Positions 43,837 through 52,651 of a stretch of DNA of 64,000 bases are shown in pieces. The notes under the pieces were generated by a model. The model did no database searches, was not told the origin of the DNA, and was given only the letters and a program-made list of their open reading frames with translations. Where the stretch lies: the NCBI RefSeq assembly GCF_036577625.1, contig NZ_JARBDC010000042.1, forward strand, positions 1-64,000, written 5' to 3'. Position 1 is the stretch's first letter, and every line of letters begins with the position of its first letter. The DNA is from Paenibacillus_AB sp036577625. Its GTDB lineage: Bacteria; Bacillota; Bacilli; Paenibacillales; NBRC-103111. The translations under genes and the position numbers were made by a program.

Positions 43837-44079
43837 ATGCCGCTCGCCAACTGCAAACATTGCGGCCGGCTTTACGTGCGACAAAAATCGCCCTATTGCG
43901 CCGAATGTCAAGATATGCACGACCGCTATTATTTCGCCGTGCGCGAATATTTGAAGACGCATCCGCGCAGCACGGTGCTCGACATTCACGAAAACACCGG
44001 AATTCCGATCGCGAAAGTGCTGGAAATCCGGGGAGACGCCTACGTCCCGTTCGGAGGATCGGGGCGGACAACATGTTGA
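43837..44079 (+). CDS. YvyF-like short zinc-ribbon/helix protein
   Basis: An 80-residue protein with an N-terminal zinc ribbon (ANCKHCGRLYVRQKSPYCAEC) followed by FAVREYLKTHPRSTVLDIHENTGIPIAKVLEIR, which resembles the HTH-like part of YvyF/TIGR03826 proteins of flagellar operons. It lacks the second half of YvyF and is not next to flagellar genes. AGGAAAGAGGG precedes ATG 43837. A DNA- or protein-binding adaptor role is inferred. Confidence 0.75.
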   Translation: MPLANCKHCGRLYVRQKSPYCAECQDMHDRYYFAVREYLKTHPRSTVLDIHENTGIPIAKVLEIRGDAYVPFGGSGRTTC

Positions 44080-44085
44080 CGGACG

Positions 44086-44116
44086 AGCTTGTTCCGCGAG
44101 GGACGGGCTTTTTTTT
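44086..44116 (+). terminator. Terminator after the YvyF-like gene
   Basis: AGCTTGTTCC and GGGACGGGCT pair over ten positions with three wobble pairs and are followed by eight T residues. Confidence 0.75.
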
Positions 44117-44166
44117 GTTTTGTAGGTCTATTTAACCACATTCTTGGTTGAATTTGTAAATTGTTG

Positions 44167-44195
44167 TTGAAAGTTGTGCGAATAGTTCGTATAAT
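44167..44195 (+). promoter_or_regulatory. SigA promoter of the 123-residue protein gene
   Basis: TTGAAA (44167-44172), 17-base spacer, TATAAT (44190-44195), an almost ideal vegetative promoter 64 bases before the start codon. The AT-rich DNA upstream may act as an UP element. Confidence 0.78.
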
Positions 44196-44258
44196 GTGAC
44201 TTAAGCACCATGACATAAACTCCAAAAATGTTAAAATTTGCGAAAAAGGAGGGAATTC

Positions 44259-44630
44259 ATGTTTTTCGATCAGCTGTCTTTAGCAAGGCAGTTGGACATC
44301 GTATTCAAGGAACTGCATCAAGAATTGTCCGAGCTGTCTTCCGGTACGATTTTCGTTCAAATCCGCAACAATGTCATCGGGAAATTCGGAGTTCGCCATT
44401 TGCCGCTGGAAGGAACGGACGGCAAAGTCGAGCCGAAGGGGTCGGGTCTTACGGACATCCAGCAGCGAACATTTCAGAAAATGGCGCTGGACGCCCTGAA
44501 GTACAAAACGAATTGGACGCACGGCGAAATCAATCTGGACTTCACCGTCCGGCAAAACAAGCTGTGCGCGAGCGTCCAGTTTGAGTCGAATTATAATATG
44601 TCGAATTTGCTTATGCGCAAGACGAACTGA
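44259..44630 (+). CDS. Unknown 123-residue cytoplasmic protein
   Basis: ATG 44259 follows AAAGGAGGG and a near-consensus SigA promoter, so it is probably well expressed. The sequence (LARQLDIVFKELHQELSELSSG, then GTIFVQIRNNVIGKFGVRHLPLEG, then LTDIQQRTFQKMALDALKYK, then NLDFTVRQNKLCASVQFESNYNMSNLL) has mixed helix and strand character with no signal or membrane helix. I do not recognise the family. A bidirectional terminator closes it. Confidence 0.75.
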   Translation: MFFDQLSLARQLDIVFKELHQELSELSSGTIFVQIRNNVIGKFGVRHLPLEGTDGKVEPKGSGLTDIQQRTFQKMALDALKYKTNWTHGEINLDFTVRQNKLCASVQFESNYNMSNLLMRKTN

Positions 44631-44668
44631 TTCCGTTTATCCCCATTCCTTTTTATGAAAACGCAAAC

Positions 44669-44710
44669 ACGCCTCCGTCACCGCCCGTTCGCGGTTTCGG
44701 AGGCGTTTTC
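44669..44710. terminator. Bidirectional terminator
   Basis: ACGCCTCCG and CGGAGGCGT form a 9-bp stem; TTTTC follows on the forward strand and a T-rich stretch follows on the reverse strand, serving both convergent genes. Confidence 0.8.
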
Positions 44711-44734
44711 GTGCATGGGGCGGCTGAGCGGCCG

Positions 44735-46177
44735 CTAGTCCCGGGCGGGCGCCGGATGGGCCGCGGCGCCCCGTCCCGCCCCGTTCGGGAGCTGCGCCGT
44801 CTGCCTGCACAGCTCGTCCTCGTCGATCAGGCCGGAGCCGTATTTTTTGAGCAGCTGACGGAAGGCGGCGAACGCGGAAGGCGACAAGTTGAGCTCCCGG
44901 TGAAGCCGGTACGACGCCATAATTTCGCGGAATAAGAAGTAACGGGACGGCCGGTTCATTCCTTCCGACGGATCGCTCGGCATTTCCGCCGTTTCCTTGT
45001 GCGCGGGCAAGCTGAGCGTCCGCTCCCGAATGATCCGCTGCGCCCGCGGCGAAGCCAAATAATCGGCCAGCTGGCGGGCCGCCTCGGGATGCTTCGTCTT
45101 CGAAGACACCGCCACCCCGATTACGTTCATGAGCGACCTCGGCTCGTACATGTACGGCAGCGGAGAAATGTCGTACTCCAAATCCGAATGCTTGAAATCG
45201 TTGATCGTCATATAGTTGGTCATGATCATCGATACTTTGCCCTGCTGGAACAATTCGTTCACATCGTCGCTGTTTTCGGACAAATAGCTCGGGAACACGG
45301 TGCGGTCGGCGACGATGCGGCGGCACAGCCGCACGCTTTCCAACAGCCGGCTTCCGGCGAGCCGGAGCCTGCCGTCCGCGTCCGTTTCGAATCGTTCCCC
45401 GCTTTGCAGCAAAAAGGCCGGCCACCGGTTGTCCGACAGCAAATAAAAGTAAAGCCCGTGGCGCGTTCCCGGCTTCGTCAGCGCCGCGGCATGACGGATG
45501 GCCTCGTCCCACGTCCAGCTGCTGTCCGGCTCGGGAACGCCTTCTTCGCGAAAATGCGCCCGGTTGTAAGCCAAAATGATCGGCGAAAAGACGAGCGGCC
45601 GCGCATGCAGCTCCCCGTCGCTGACGAAAGCGTCCTGCGCGAACCGGTACGTCCGCGGATCGGGAGGAAACCGCTCCAGCCGCAGCCGGTCGCCTTCGTC
45701 GAGCGCGATTTGAAAATCCATGTTGTTCAGCGTAAACACGTCGAGCAGGCCGTTGTCCGAATATTCTTTGACCGCGGCCATATAATTCGAGACGGACCTG
45801 ATTTCCAGCGTCTTTACGCGAATCGACGGATGGGCGAGGCGAAAATCGTCCAGCAGCGCCGAGAGCGCGATATCGCGCTCGATCGAATGCGTATAGCCGA
45901 GCGTAATCGTTGCGGAGCCGCCGGGAGCGCCCTCCGTGACGCGGCTGCCGACCCGGTCGATTTTGACGATCAGCCCTTCGCGAACGAGCGTCTCGAGCCC
46001 TTTGCGAACCGATTTGTTGCTCAGCCCGAACTGCTCGGTCAAAGCTTTTTCCGACGGCAGGAAGTCGCCGGGGTTGTATTCGCCGTTCCAAATTTGCGAG
46101 CGCAGCCGGTCGACCATGCGCTTCAGGCGGGCGTCGAACGATTTGCGGCTCGGCTTGTCGAAAGTAGCGTCATTCAT
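44735..46177 (-). CDS. GntR-type regulator with a solute-binding-protein sensor domain
   Basis: A 480-residue fusion. Residues 1-80 are a GntR winged helix (LRSQIWNGEYNPGDFLPSEKALTEQFGLSNKSVRKGLETLVREGLIVKI). From about residue 95 (ITLGYTHSIERDIALSALLDDF) to the end it is an SBP_bac_1-like periplasmic binding protein, with VFSPIILAYNRAHFREEGVPEPDSSWTWDEAIRHA and SSKTKHPEAARQLADYLASPRAQRI, but it has no signal peptide and so works in the cytoplasm. ATG 46177 is preferred over an in-frame TTG because of ribosome-site spacing. It is divergent from a four-gene catabolic operon with TGTACATCA repeats in its promoter, its likely targets. Confidence 0.9.
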   Translation of the reverse strand: MNDATFDKPSRKSFDARLKRMVDRLRSQIWNGEYNPGDFLPSEKALTEQFGLSNKSVRKGLETLVREGLIVKIDRVGSRVTEGAPGGSATITLGYTHSIERDIALSALLDDFRLAHPSIRVKTLEIRSVSNYMAAVKEYSDNGLLDVFTLNNMDFQIALDEGDRLRLERFPPDPRTYRFAQDAFVSDGELHARPLVFSPIILAYNRAHFREEGVPEPDSSWTWDEAIRHAAALTKPGTRHGLYFYLLSDNRWPAFLLQSGERFETDADGRLRLAGSRLLESVRLCRRIVADRTVFPSYLSENSDDVNELFQQGKVSMIMTNYMTINDFKHSDLEYDISPLPYMYEPRSLMNVIGVAVSSKTKHPEAARQLADYLASPRAQRIIRERTLSLPAHKETAEMPSDPSEGMNRPSRYFLFREIMASYRLHRELNLSPSAFAAFRQLLKKYGSGLIDEDELCRQTAQLPNGAGRGAAAHPAPARD

Positions 46178-46299
46178 GGAGAGCAACCTTTCCGATTCGT
46201 ATTCTGCTTCCTATCATAGCGGATTCCCCGTTGAATGTACAGCAGAGCGGCGGATGCGCACAGTCGGACAAGGAGCTGCGAAAATGCGCTTTTTGCGTA

Positions 46300-46402
46300 T
46301 TGACAGTAGGCGGAAGGCGTATGTATGATTAAGGCGAACATGTACATCAACATGTACATCAGTTCATTCATTTACGGCAATCATTGGTTAAGATGTACAT
46401 CA
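46300..46402 (+). promoter_or_regulatory. Promoter and three TGTACATCA operators of the catabolic operon
   Basis: SigA promoter TTGACA (46300-46305), 18-base spacer, TATGAT (46324-46329). Directly downstream are TGTACATCA at 46341-46349 and 46353-46361, twelve bases apart, and a third at 46394-46402. Each contains the palindrome ATGTACAT, typical of GntR half-sites. The position after the -10 box fits repression by the divergent GntR-SBP regulator. Confidence 0.78.
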
Positions 46403-46445
46403 GTGAAGCGAAACAATCGATCCGAACGAGGAAGGGAGCCTTCAC

Positions 46446-47462
46446 ATGAAAACGGTTAAGGTGGGCATTATCGGCTGCGGCAATCTCGGAAAAACGCACG
46501 CGACATGCATCGCGGAGCTCGAAGGAATGGAGCTGTCCGCCTATTGCGACGTATTCGAGACGAGCGCTCAAGCGATGCTGGAGCGGTTCGGGGGCGACTA
46601 CGCGACGACGGACACGGACCGTTTCTTTCACGATCCGTCGCTCGACGCGATTTACGTGACGACGCAGCACGACACGCATGCGGACTATTGCATTCGCGCC
46701 TTGGAAGCCGGCAAGCACGTTCTCGTGGAAAAGCCGCTGGCGATGACGGCGGAGGACTGCCTGCGGATCGGCGACGCGGTCGCGCGCAGCGGCAAAAAGC
46801 TGTTCACCGCGTTCAAGATGCGGTATTACGAGCTGCTCTGGAAAGCGAAGGAGCTTATTCCGCAGCCGGTCATGGTGACGATGCAAATGATGGACAACCG
46901 CTGGGGCAACGCGTCTTGGGCGAACGATCCGGTCAAAGGCGGCGGCAACGTGCTGAGCCAAGGCTGCCATTCCGCCGATATTCTTCGTTTCGTGGCGGGC
47001 GGCGACCCGATCGAAGTGTACGCCGCCGGCAGCAACTACTACCAACCGACCGGCGTCGTCGACAATATGGCCGCGGTGTTCCGGTTCGACAACGGAACGG
47101 CCGGCAATCTCGTTCAGGGCGACGCCGGCTGTCCGCCGCTGACGAGCAAATTTTTCATGCAGCTGTTCGCCGAAAACAAGTCGATTACGATCAGCGACCG
47201 GCTGACGACGCTGACGTATACGGAGGCCGGCAAGGAGCCGCAGGTTTTCAAAGGCACGGAATCCGGCTTTATGGAGGAAAACAAGGCGTTTCTGCGCTGC
47301 TTGCAGGACGATGCGCCGGCGCCGATCGACCATGTGGACGGCTTGTACGCGACGCTGATGATTTTGCAGGCGTTCGAATCGCTGCGCAGCGGCAAGCCGG
47401 AGCCGATCAAATCGGTCGTGGAGCGCGCCGTTTCCGCCGGTTCCGGCAAGGTGCGGGCATGA
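46446..47462 (+). CDS. Gfo/Idh/MocA-family dehydrogenase, first copy
   Basis: A 338-residue NAD(P)-dependent oxidoreductase. VGIIGCGNLGKTHATCIAEL is the Rossmann start, HVLVEKPLAMTAEDCLRIGD carries the conserved EKP, and GGGNVLSQGCHSADILRFVAGG holds the expected catalytic His. AGGAAGGGAG precedes ATG 46446. Members oxidise or epimerise sugars, inositols or sugar acids. It is the first gene of an operon with an enolase-superfamily enzyme, a second dehydrogenase and an SGNH hydrolase. Substrate unknown. Confidence 0.92.
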   Translation: MKTVKVGIIGCGNLGKTHATCIAELEGMELSAYCDVFETSAQAMLERFGGDYATTDTDRFFHDPSLDAIYVTTQHDTHADYCIRALEAGKHVLVEKPLAMTAEDCLRIGDAVARSGKKLFTAFKMRYYELLWKAKELIPQPVMVTMQMMDNRWGNASWANDPVKGGGNVLSQGCHSADILRFVAGGDPIEVYAAGSNYYQPTGVVDNMAAVFRFDNGTAGNLVQGDAGCPPLTSKFFMQLFAENKSITISDRLTTLTYTEAGKEPQVFKGTESGFMEENKAFLRCLQDDAPAPIDHVDGLYATLMILQAFESLRSGKPEPIKSVVERAVSAGSGKVRA

Positions 47463-48763
47463 TCCGGATCGCGGAGGCGAAGCATGCGGTCGTCAAGGAG
47501 CCGCTCCTGTCTCCGTTCGGCTTCAAGGGCGCATATTTGACCGAGCTGTGGCAGTCCGTGGCGATGCTGCGCGGGGAGGAGGGCTCGACCGGCATCGGGG
47601 TCGGCGTGCAAAGCGTGCTCTGGTCGGACGCGCGCGTGTTCGTCTCCGCCGGGGAAGCGGCCGGCAACGAGCTGATGGCCGGCATTACCCGCTGCGCGCT
47701 CGAAGCCGCCCGCCGAGGGGGCGAGTTCGCCACGCCTCTCGAGCTGCTGGAGCGGATATATCCGGAGGCGCTCGCCTTCGGCATGAAGTCGGCCGGTCTT
47801 CCCGACCTGAGAAGCACGTTCGCCCTGAACGCGCTCGTTACGGTCGATCACGCCGCCTGGGCGCTGTACGCGAAACAGAAGCGGCTGCCCTTCGAGCGGC
47901 TCGTCCCGGAAGAATACCGGTCCGCGCTTGCCGGGCGCCAGGACGAGCTGGCGGGCATACCGCTCATTCCGTACGGGATGGCCGAGGACGAAATCCGCCA
48001 AGTGCTGGACGACGGCTATTTTTTGCTGAAAATCAAAGTCGGGGCCGATCCGGACCGGGACGGCAGCCAGGACAAAATGCTCGAATGGGACTGCGCCCGG
48101 CTGACGCACATTCACGCGATCGCCTCGACATACGAGACGGAGCATACGTTGAACGGCAAAATCGCCTATTATTTGGACGCGAACGGGCGCTATGACGGCA
48201 AAGACCGGCTGCTCCGATTGCTCGATCACGCCGACCGGATCGGAGCGCTCGATAACATCGCGCTGTTCGAGGAGCCGTTTCCGGAAGAAGCGAAGCTCGA
48301 CGTCTCGGACGTCCCGGTTCGGCTGGCGGCGGACGAAAGCGTCCACGATGCGCACGACGCGCTGGAGCGGATCGAGCTGGGCTACGGGGCGTTGGCGCTC
48401 AAGCCGGTCGCCAAAACGATGAGCATGAGCCTGAAGGTGGCGAAGCTGGCGCAAAGCAAAGGCGTTCCGTGCTTTTGCGCCGATTTGACGGCGAACCCGG
48501 TGCTTGCCGATTGGAACAAGACGCTTGCGGCCCGACTCGCCCCGCTGCCGGGCTTCCGGATCGGCGTCGTCGAGACGAACGGCCATCAAAATTACCGCGA
48601 CTGGGAACGGATGAAAAGCTGGCACCCCCGTGCGGGAGCGGATTGGATCGACGCGCGGAAGGGCGTGTACCGGCTCGAGGCGCCGTTTTACGAAACGAAC
48701 GGGGGCGCTCTCGAAGCGGGAGGCCCGTACGAGTCGTTATTCGAAGGAGGAAAGCGGGCATGA
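47459..48763 (+). CDS. Enolase-superfamily (MLE-subgroup-like) enzyme
   Basis: A 434-residue protein, about 60 residues longer than common family members. Catalytic features are in order: Lys191 and Lys193 of the KxK motif in LLKIKVG, metal ligands Asp240 (YLDANGRYDG), Glu271/272 (LFEEPFP) and Asp292 (LAADES), and Lys315 (LALKP). This pattern belongs to the muconate-lactonising/dipeptide-epimerase type, which abstract a proton alpha to a carboxylate. The N-terminal capping domain is unusual. It overlaps both neighbours by four bases (ATGA), indicating tight coupling. Reaction unknown; acid sugar dehydration, racemisation or syn-elimination are candidates. Confidence 0.88.
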   Translation: MIRIAEAKHAVVKEPLLSPFGFKGAYLTELWQSVAMLRGEEGSTGIGVGVQSVLWSDARVFVSAGEAAGNELMAGITRCALEAARRGGEFATPLELLERIYPEALAFGMKSAGLPDLRSTFALNALVTVDHAAWALYAKQKRLPFERLVPEEYRSALAGRQDELAGIPLIPYGMAEDEIRQVLDDGYFLLKIKVGADPDRDGSQDKMLEWDCARLTHIHAIASTYETEHTLNGKIAYYLDANGRYDGKDRLLRLLDHADRIGALDNIALFEEPFPEEAKLDVSDVPVRLAADESVHDAHDALERIELGYGALALKPVAKTMSMSLKVAKLAQSKGVPCFCADLTANPVLADWNKTLAARLAPLPGFRIGVVETNGHQNYRDWERMKSWHPRAGADWIDARKGVYRLEAPFYETNGGALEAGGPYESLFEGGKRA

Positions 48764-49704
48764 GCGAAACGAAAAAGCTGCGGATCGGGCTCGTCGATCT
48801 GGATACGTCCCATCCCGGCAGCTTCGTGCCGATTTTGCGGGAGATGGGGCACGAAGTGACCGCCGTCTATGACGGGGGAACGATTTATCCCGACGGTTAT
48901 GCGGCGAAATTCGCGCAGGACCACGGTATTGCGGGCGTATGCGAAACGCTGGCGGACATGGTTCCGCTAGTCGATGCGGCCATTATCCACAGCTGCAACT
49001 GGGACGTGCACGTCGAGCGGGCGAAGCCGTTCGTCGAAGCGGGCAAAGCGGTGTTCATCGACAAGCCGCTCGCCGGCAACGTCCGCGATTTGCGGCAAAT
49101 CGCCGATTGGGTGCGGGGCGGGGCGCGGATTACAGGCGGCTCGGCGCTCCGCTGCTGCGGCGAAGTGCGCGAGTGGCGCGAGCTGGGCGTCCCGCGCGAG
49201 GAATGGGTATACGCGCTGGTCGGCTGCGCCGTCGACGAATTCAATTACGGCATTCACGCTTACGCGATGCTGCACGGGCTCCTGGGGCCCGGCGTCCGGT
49301 CCGTCCGCTGCCTCGGCGAGTCCGGCGGCCAGCGGCAGGCGGAGCTGACATGGGAGGACGGCCAAACGGGCGTCGTCAGCGTCGGCAAGACGCCCGGCTA
49401 TTTGCCGTTCTACGCCACGGTCGTGACGCAGAAGCGGGTCGATCATTTGAAGGCGGACAACGGCAAGCTGTATCGTTCGCTGCTCGAGGCGACGCTGCCT
49501 TACTTGGCCGGCGAAGCCCCGGCCCCGCTGCCGATCGGGGAGCTGATCGAGGTCGAGCTCGCCGCCATCGCCGCCAAGCTGTCGTCCGAGCAGGGAGGGA
49601 GCGCGATCGCTCTGCAGGAAATTCCGGACGGCTATCCGGGCTACGACGGCGCAGCTTTCGCCGTCACCTACAAGGAATTGAAGTTCCCTTCGGCGAAATC
49701 TTGA
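48760..49704 (+). CDS. Gfo/Idh/MocA-family dehydrogenase, second copy
   Basis: A 314-residue protein with a divergent nucleotide motif LRIGLVDLDTSHPGSFVPIL in place of GxGxxG, then AVFIDKPLAGNVRDLRQIADW with the family Lys-Pro. The C-terminal sheet domain contains NYGIHAYAMLHGLLGPGV with a probable catalytic His. The altered nucleotide loop suggests different cofactor use or a lyase-like role. GAAGGAGG precedes ATG 48760, which overlaps the upstream stop by four bases. Confidence 0.88.
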   Translation: MSETKKLRIGLVDLDTSHPGSFVPILREMGHEVTAVYDGGTIYPDGYAAKFAQDHGIAGVCETLADMVPLVDAAIIHSCNWDVHVERAKPFVEAGKAVFIDKPLAGNVRDLRQIADWVRGGARITGGSALRCCGEVREWRELGVPREEWVYALVGCAVDEFNYGIHAYAMLHGLLGPGVRSVRCLGESGGQRQAELTWEDGQTGVVSVGKTPGYLPFYATVVTQKRVDHLKADNGKLYRSLLEATLPYLAGEAPAPLPIGELIEVELAAIAAKLSSEQGGSAIALQEIPDGYPGYDGAAFAVTYKELKFPSAKS

Positions 49705-49735
49705 TATGTTCTCATTTCGCTAAAGGAGTGTTCGC

Positions 49736-50752
49736 ATGGATAACGGCGACAAGACGATCCGGTCTTACGATTTGCTTCTGCCGCCCGTCATCCCGGCCGT
49801 TGCCGGGCACGAGATGAACGTTTACTTCGACAATTTGATCGCCGGGGACGCATCCCGCTACGATTTCGACGTACGCGTCTCGATCGGACGCCACTGCGAC
49901 GACCGTTGGACGTGCGTCGCGGACCGGCCGGGCGATTACGCCCTGACCGTCGAAGTGTATTCCGAGGAAGGCGAGCTGCTGACGGCGGGCGATACGATCG
50001 TCCGCGTCAAGGCGGCGGACGCGGTTTCCGGCGAGCGCCGGCGCTTGATGTTCATCGGTGACAGCACGACGGCGGCGGGACAGTACACCGCGGAGCTGCT
50101 CCGATTGTTCGCCGCCGACCCGGGCGGAATCGAGCTGCTCGGAACGAAAGGGGCGGGTTTGAACCGGCACGAAGGACGCGGCGGCTGGAAGGTGGCCGAT
50201 TACTTCGGCAACCCGGAAAGTCCGTTTTTGTTCGACGGCCGGTTCGACTTTGCGAAGTATATGGAGCGCTGCGGATACGACGCGGTGGACGACGTATGCA
50301 TCCATCTCGGCATCAACGACGTGTTCCACGCGAGCGAAGAAGACGGAATGTCGGCGTTGCTCGGGCAGTCGATGCCGATGCTCGAAACGATGATCGGGCA
50401 GTTCCGGCGTTTCAACCCGAACGTCCGCGTCGGGATCATGATCGCGATTCCGCCTTCCCGGACGCAGGACAGCTTCGGCAAAAGCTACGGCGCGCTGCAA
50501 AGCCGCAGACGGTACAAGCGCAAATGGTACATGTGGAATCGCGAGCTGCTCCGCCGGTTTTCGGATCGCGCCGGCATCGAGCTCATCCCGCTGCACGTCA
50601 ATCTCGATACGGCGCGCAACATGCCGGTCGAGCTGATCGAAGGCAACGCCCGCAACGTGCGGACGGAGATCCGGCAAAACAACGGCGTCCATCCCGCGCC
50701 GGAAGGGTATCGGCAAATGGCCGACGTGCTGTACGCCTGGCTCAAGCCGTAA
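49736..50752 (+). CDS. SGNH/GDSL-family esterase
   Basis: A 338-residue cytoplasmic hydrolase. The nucleophile block is LMFIGDSTTAAGQYTAEL (GDS serine), the Gly and Asn blocks are GRGGWKVADYF and IHLGINDVFHA, and the catalytic Asp/His end is NGVHPAPEGYRQMADVL. An N-terminal beta-sandwich of about 100 residues precedes it. There is no signal peptide, so the substrate is taken up first; deacylation of a modified sugar is plausible. Start ATG 49736 has AAAGGAG upstream. Last gene of the operon, with a terminator behind. Confidence 0.9.
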   Translation: MDNGDKTIRSYDLLLPPVIPAVAGHEMNVYFDNLIAGDASRYDFDVRVSIGRHCDDRWTCVADRPGDYALTVEVYSEEGELLTAGDTIVRVKAADAVSGERRRLMFIGDSTTAAGQYTAELLRLFAADPGGIELLGTKGAGLNRHEGRGGWKVADYFGNPESPFLFDGRFDFAKYMERCGYDAVDDVCIHLGINDVFHASEEDGMSALLGQSMPMLETMIGQFRRFNPNVRVGIMIAIPPSRTQDSFGKSYGALQSRRRYKRKWYMWNRELLRRFSDRAGIELIPLHVNLDTARNMPVELIEGNARNVRTEIRQNNGVHPAPEGYRQMADVLYAWLKP

Positions 50753-50868
50753 CCGGCGGTCTCCGGCTGTCGGGAACCGTGACGGAGCGGAGACGGGTTG
50801 GTCGGGGCGGGGCGGGGCAGTGTGGGTCAAGGCCGGGGAATTCGGCATAGCTGGTATGCAGGAGGGGG

Positions 50869-50911
50869 CCGCCCGGGCGTCTTTGCGACGACCGCGGGCG
50901 GTTCTTTTTTT
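50869..50911 (+). terminator. Terminator of the catabolic operon
   Basis: CCGCCCG pairs with CGGGCGG and is followed by a run of T residues after GTTC. Confidence 0.75.
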
Positions 50912-50993
50912 GACATGTCGAAGCCGCTCGCCTCCAAAGCATACTGGAATTTCTCATGCTATTTTTACCCAAAACGGGTGCCGGCTCGTACGA

Positions 50994-51128
50994 ACGGGAA
51001 AAGCTCCCGATAAATCGGCACCCCATCGGCAAAAAGCGCGATTCGGGCGAGTTTAACGGGAGGAATTCCTGCAGCTTTGGGCGAGCGAGGAAAAACCGGT
51101 AAAAGAACAGGAGGTTTTCCCGGTAAAC
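50994..51128. repeat. Dispersed intergenic repeat family A, copy 2
   Basis: Shares ACGGGAAAAGCTCCCG, TAAATC, AAAAAGCGCG, AACGGGAGGAATTCC and GGAGGTTTTCCCGGT with the copies at 8769-8910 and 58712-58842. It sits between the SGNH hydrolase and the ceramidase-like gene. Confidence 0.82.
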
Positions 51129-51282
51129 TTTGCCGTTCCCCCAGCCGCGCAAACGTTTGGGAGGACAACAAAGGCTCTCGCTCGAAAAGTACAACTTTCA
51201 AGTCGCTTTGTCCAAAGATTTTCCGTTCGACTGCTTCTATAGTATAGAATAACGAAAACGGCTGAACGAGGAGTGACGCTTC

Positions 51283-52593
51283 ATGCTGCTTTGCGGTGTA
51301 AGCGAATTGGACATTACCCCGCCGATCGGGAGCACGATTCCCGGCTATTTTCACGACCGGAAATCGACGGGGATTATCGACCGTTTGTACGCCAAGGCGC
51401 TCGTCGTCGAACAAGACGGAAGCGCCGTCGCCTTCGTCGTGCTGGACGCCATCCTGGTGCCGCGCGAAGTCGTCGTCGCCGTCCGCGAGCGGGTCGGCGC
51501 CTTGACCGGCATTCCTCCGGGCCGCGTCATGGTTTCGGCGACGCATACGCATACCGGGCCGGCGGTCGCGAATACGACGTTTTTGAAGGCGGACGACGCT
51601 TATTTGGCATGGATGGCCGCCAAGGCGGCCGACGCGGTCGTCCTCGCCTATCGGACGCGCCGGGAGGCGCGCATCGGCTTCGGCTCCGGATTCGAGGCGG
51701 ACATCGCCTTCCATCGCCGGTTTTTCATGAAGGACGGCACCGTCCGGACGAATCCCGGCCTGCGTCATCCGGATGTCGTCAAGCCGGCCGGGCCGATCGA
51801 CCCGCAGGTCGGCGTCATCCGGATCGACGACGCGGAGGGACGGCCGATGGGCGTCGTGACGAATTACGCCGTTCATACCGATACGGTCGGAGGAACGGAA
51901 TATTGCGCCGATTTTCCGGGCGAGCTGTCCGCCGTGCTGAAACGGACGCTCGGCGAGCGGACGGTCAGCCTGTTCATGATGGGCGCGAGCGGCAACATCA
52001 ACCATTACGACGTGCTGAACGGCCGGGCCGAGGATTATGCGAAGCCGTCCCGCCACTATTTGAAGATGGGGCGCATTTTGGCCGGGGAAGTTTGCAAAGT
52101 GCGGGAAAAAATCGTTACGTCGCCGGAGGCGCGGATCGACGAGCGGAAGTCGGACGTCGTTCTCCGGTACCGCCAGCCGACCGGGGAGCAGATCGAGGCG
52201 GCTCGCCGCGCGATTGCCGCGCTGCCGCAGACCGACGCGGAATATAGCTTCGCCTTGGAGCTGCTCGAAGCGGCGAGGCGCGGGGAAGGCGAGACGTCGG
52301 CGGAAATTCAGACGATCGCGATCGGCGACGCGGCGATCGTCGGGCTGCCCGCGGAAATGTTTGTCGAATTCGGCTTGAGCATCAAGGCCGGCTCTCCGTT
52401 CGGCCTTACGCTCGTCAACGAGCTGTGCAACGGGATCGTCGGCACGTATGTCTGCACGCGCGAGTCGTACCGTCTCGGAGGCTATGAGCCGAGAATAACG
52501 GCAAGCAATCGTTTGCAGGAAAATACCGGAGACTTGTTCGTGGAATGCGCGCTGCGGCAGCTCGCCGAGCTGAAGGAAGCGGCGAAGGCGTAG
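51283..52593 (+). CDS. Neutral/alkaline ceramidase-like hydrolase
   Basis: A 436-residue protein of the non-lysosomal ceramidase N-terminal family. SELDITPPIGSTIPGYF is the hallmark opening, SATHTHTGP contains the zinc histidines, and SLFMMGASGNINHYDVLNGR the conserved glycine/Asn block. It lacks a signal peptide and the C-terminal domain of secreted ceramidases. Cytosolic bacterial members of this family occur in carbohydrate loci and may be amidases or esterases acting on small substrates. ACGAGGAGTG precedes ATG 51283. Confidence 0.88.
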   Translation: MLLCGVSELDITPPIGSTIPGYFHDRKSTGIIDRLYAKALVVEQDGSAVAFVVLDAILVPREVVVAVRERVGALTGIPPGRVMVSATHTHTGPAVANTTFLKADDAYLAWMAAKAADAVVLAYRTRREARIGFGSGFEADIAFHRRFFMKDGTVRTNPGLRHPDVVKPAGPIDPQVGVIRIDDAEGRPMGVVTNYAVHTDTVGGTEYCADFPGELSAVLKRTLGERTVSLFMMGASGNINHYDVLNGRAEDYAKPSRHYLKMGRILAGEVCKVREKIVTSPEARIDERKSDVVLRYRQPTGEQIEAARRAIAALPQTDAEYSFALELLEAARRGEGETSAEIQTIAIGDAAIVGLPAEMFVEFGLSIKAGSPFGLTLVNELCNGIVGTYVCTRESYRLGGYEPRITASNRLQENTGDLFVECALRQLAELKEAAKA

Positions 52594-52651
52594 GCCGCAT
52601 GAACGAAGCGCCCGTTTCGTGCTATAATGGAACTAGGCAGACCGGCAAATG

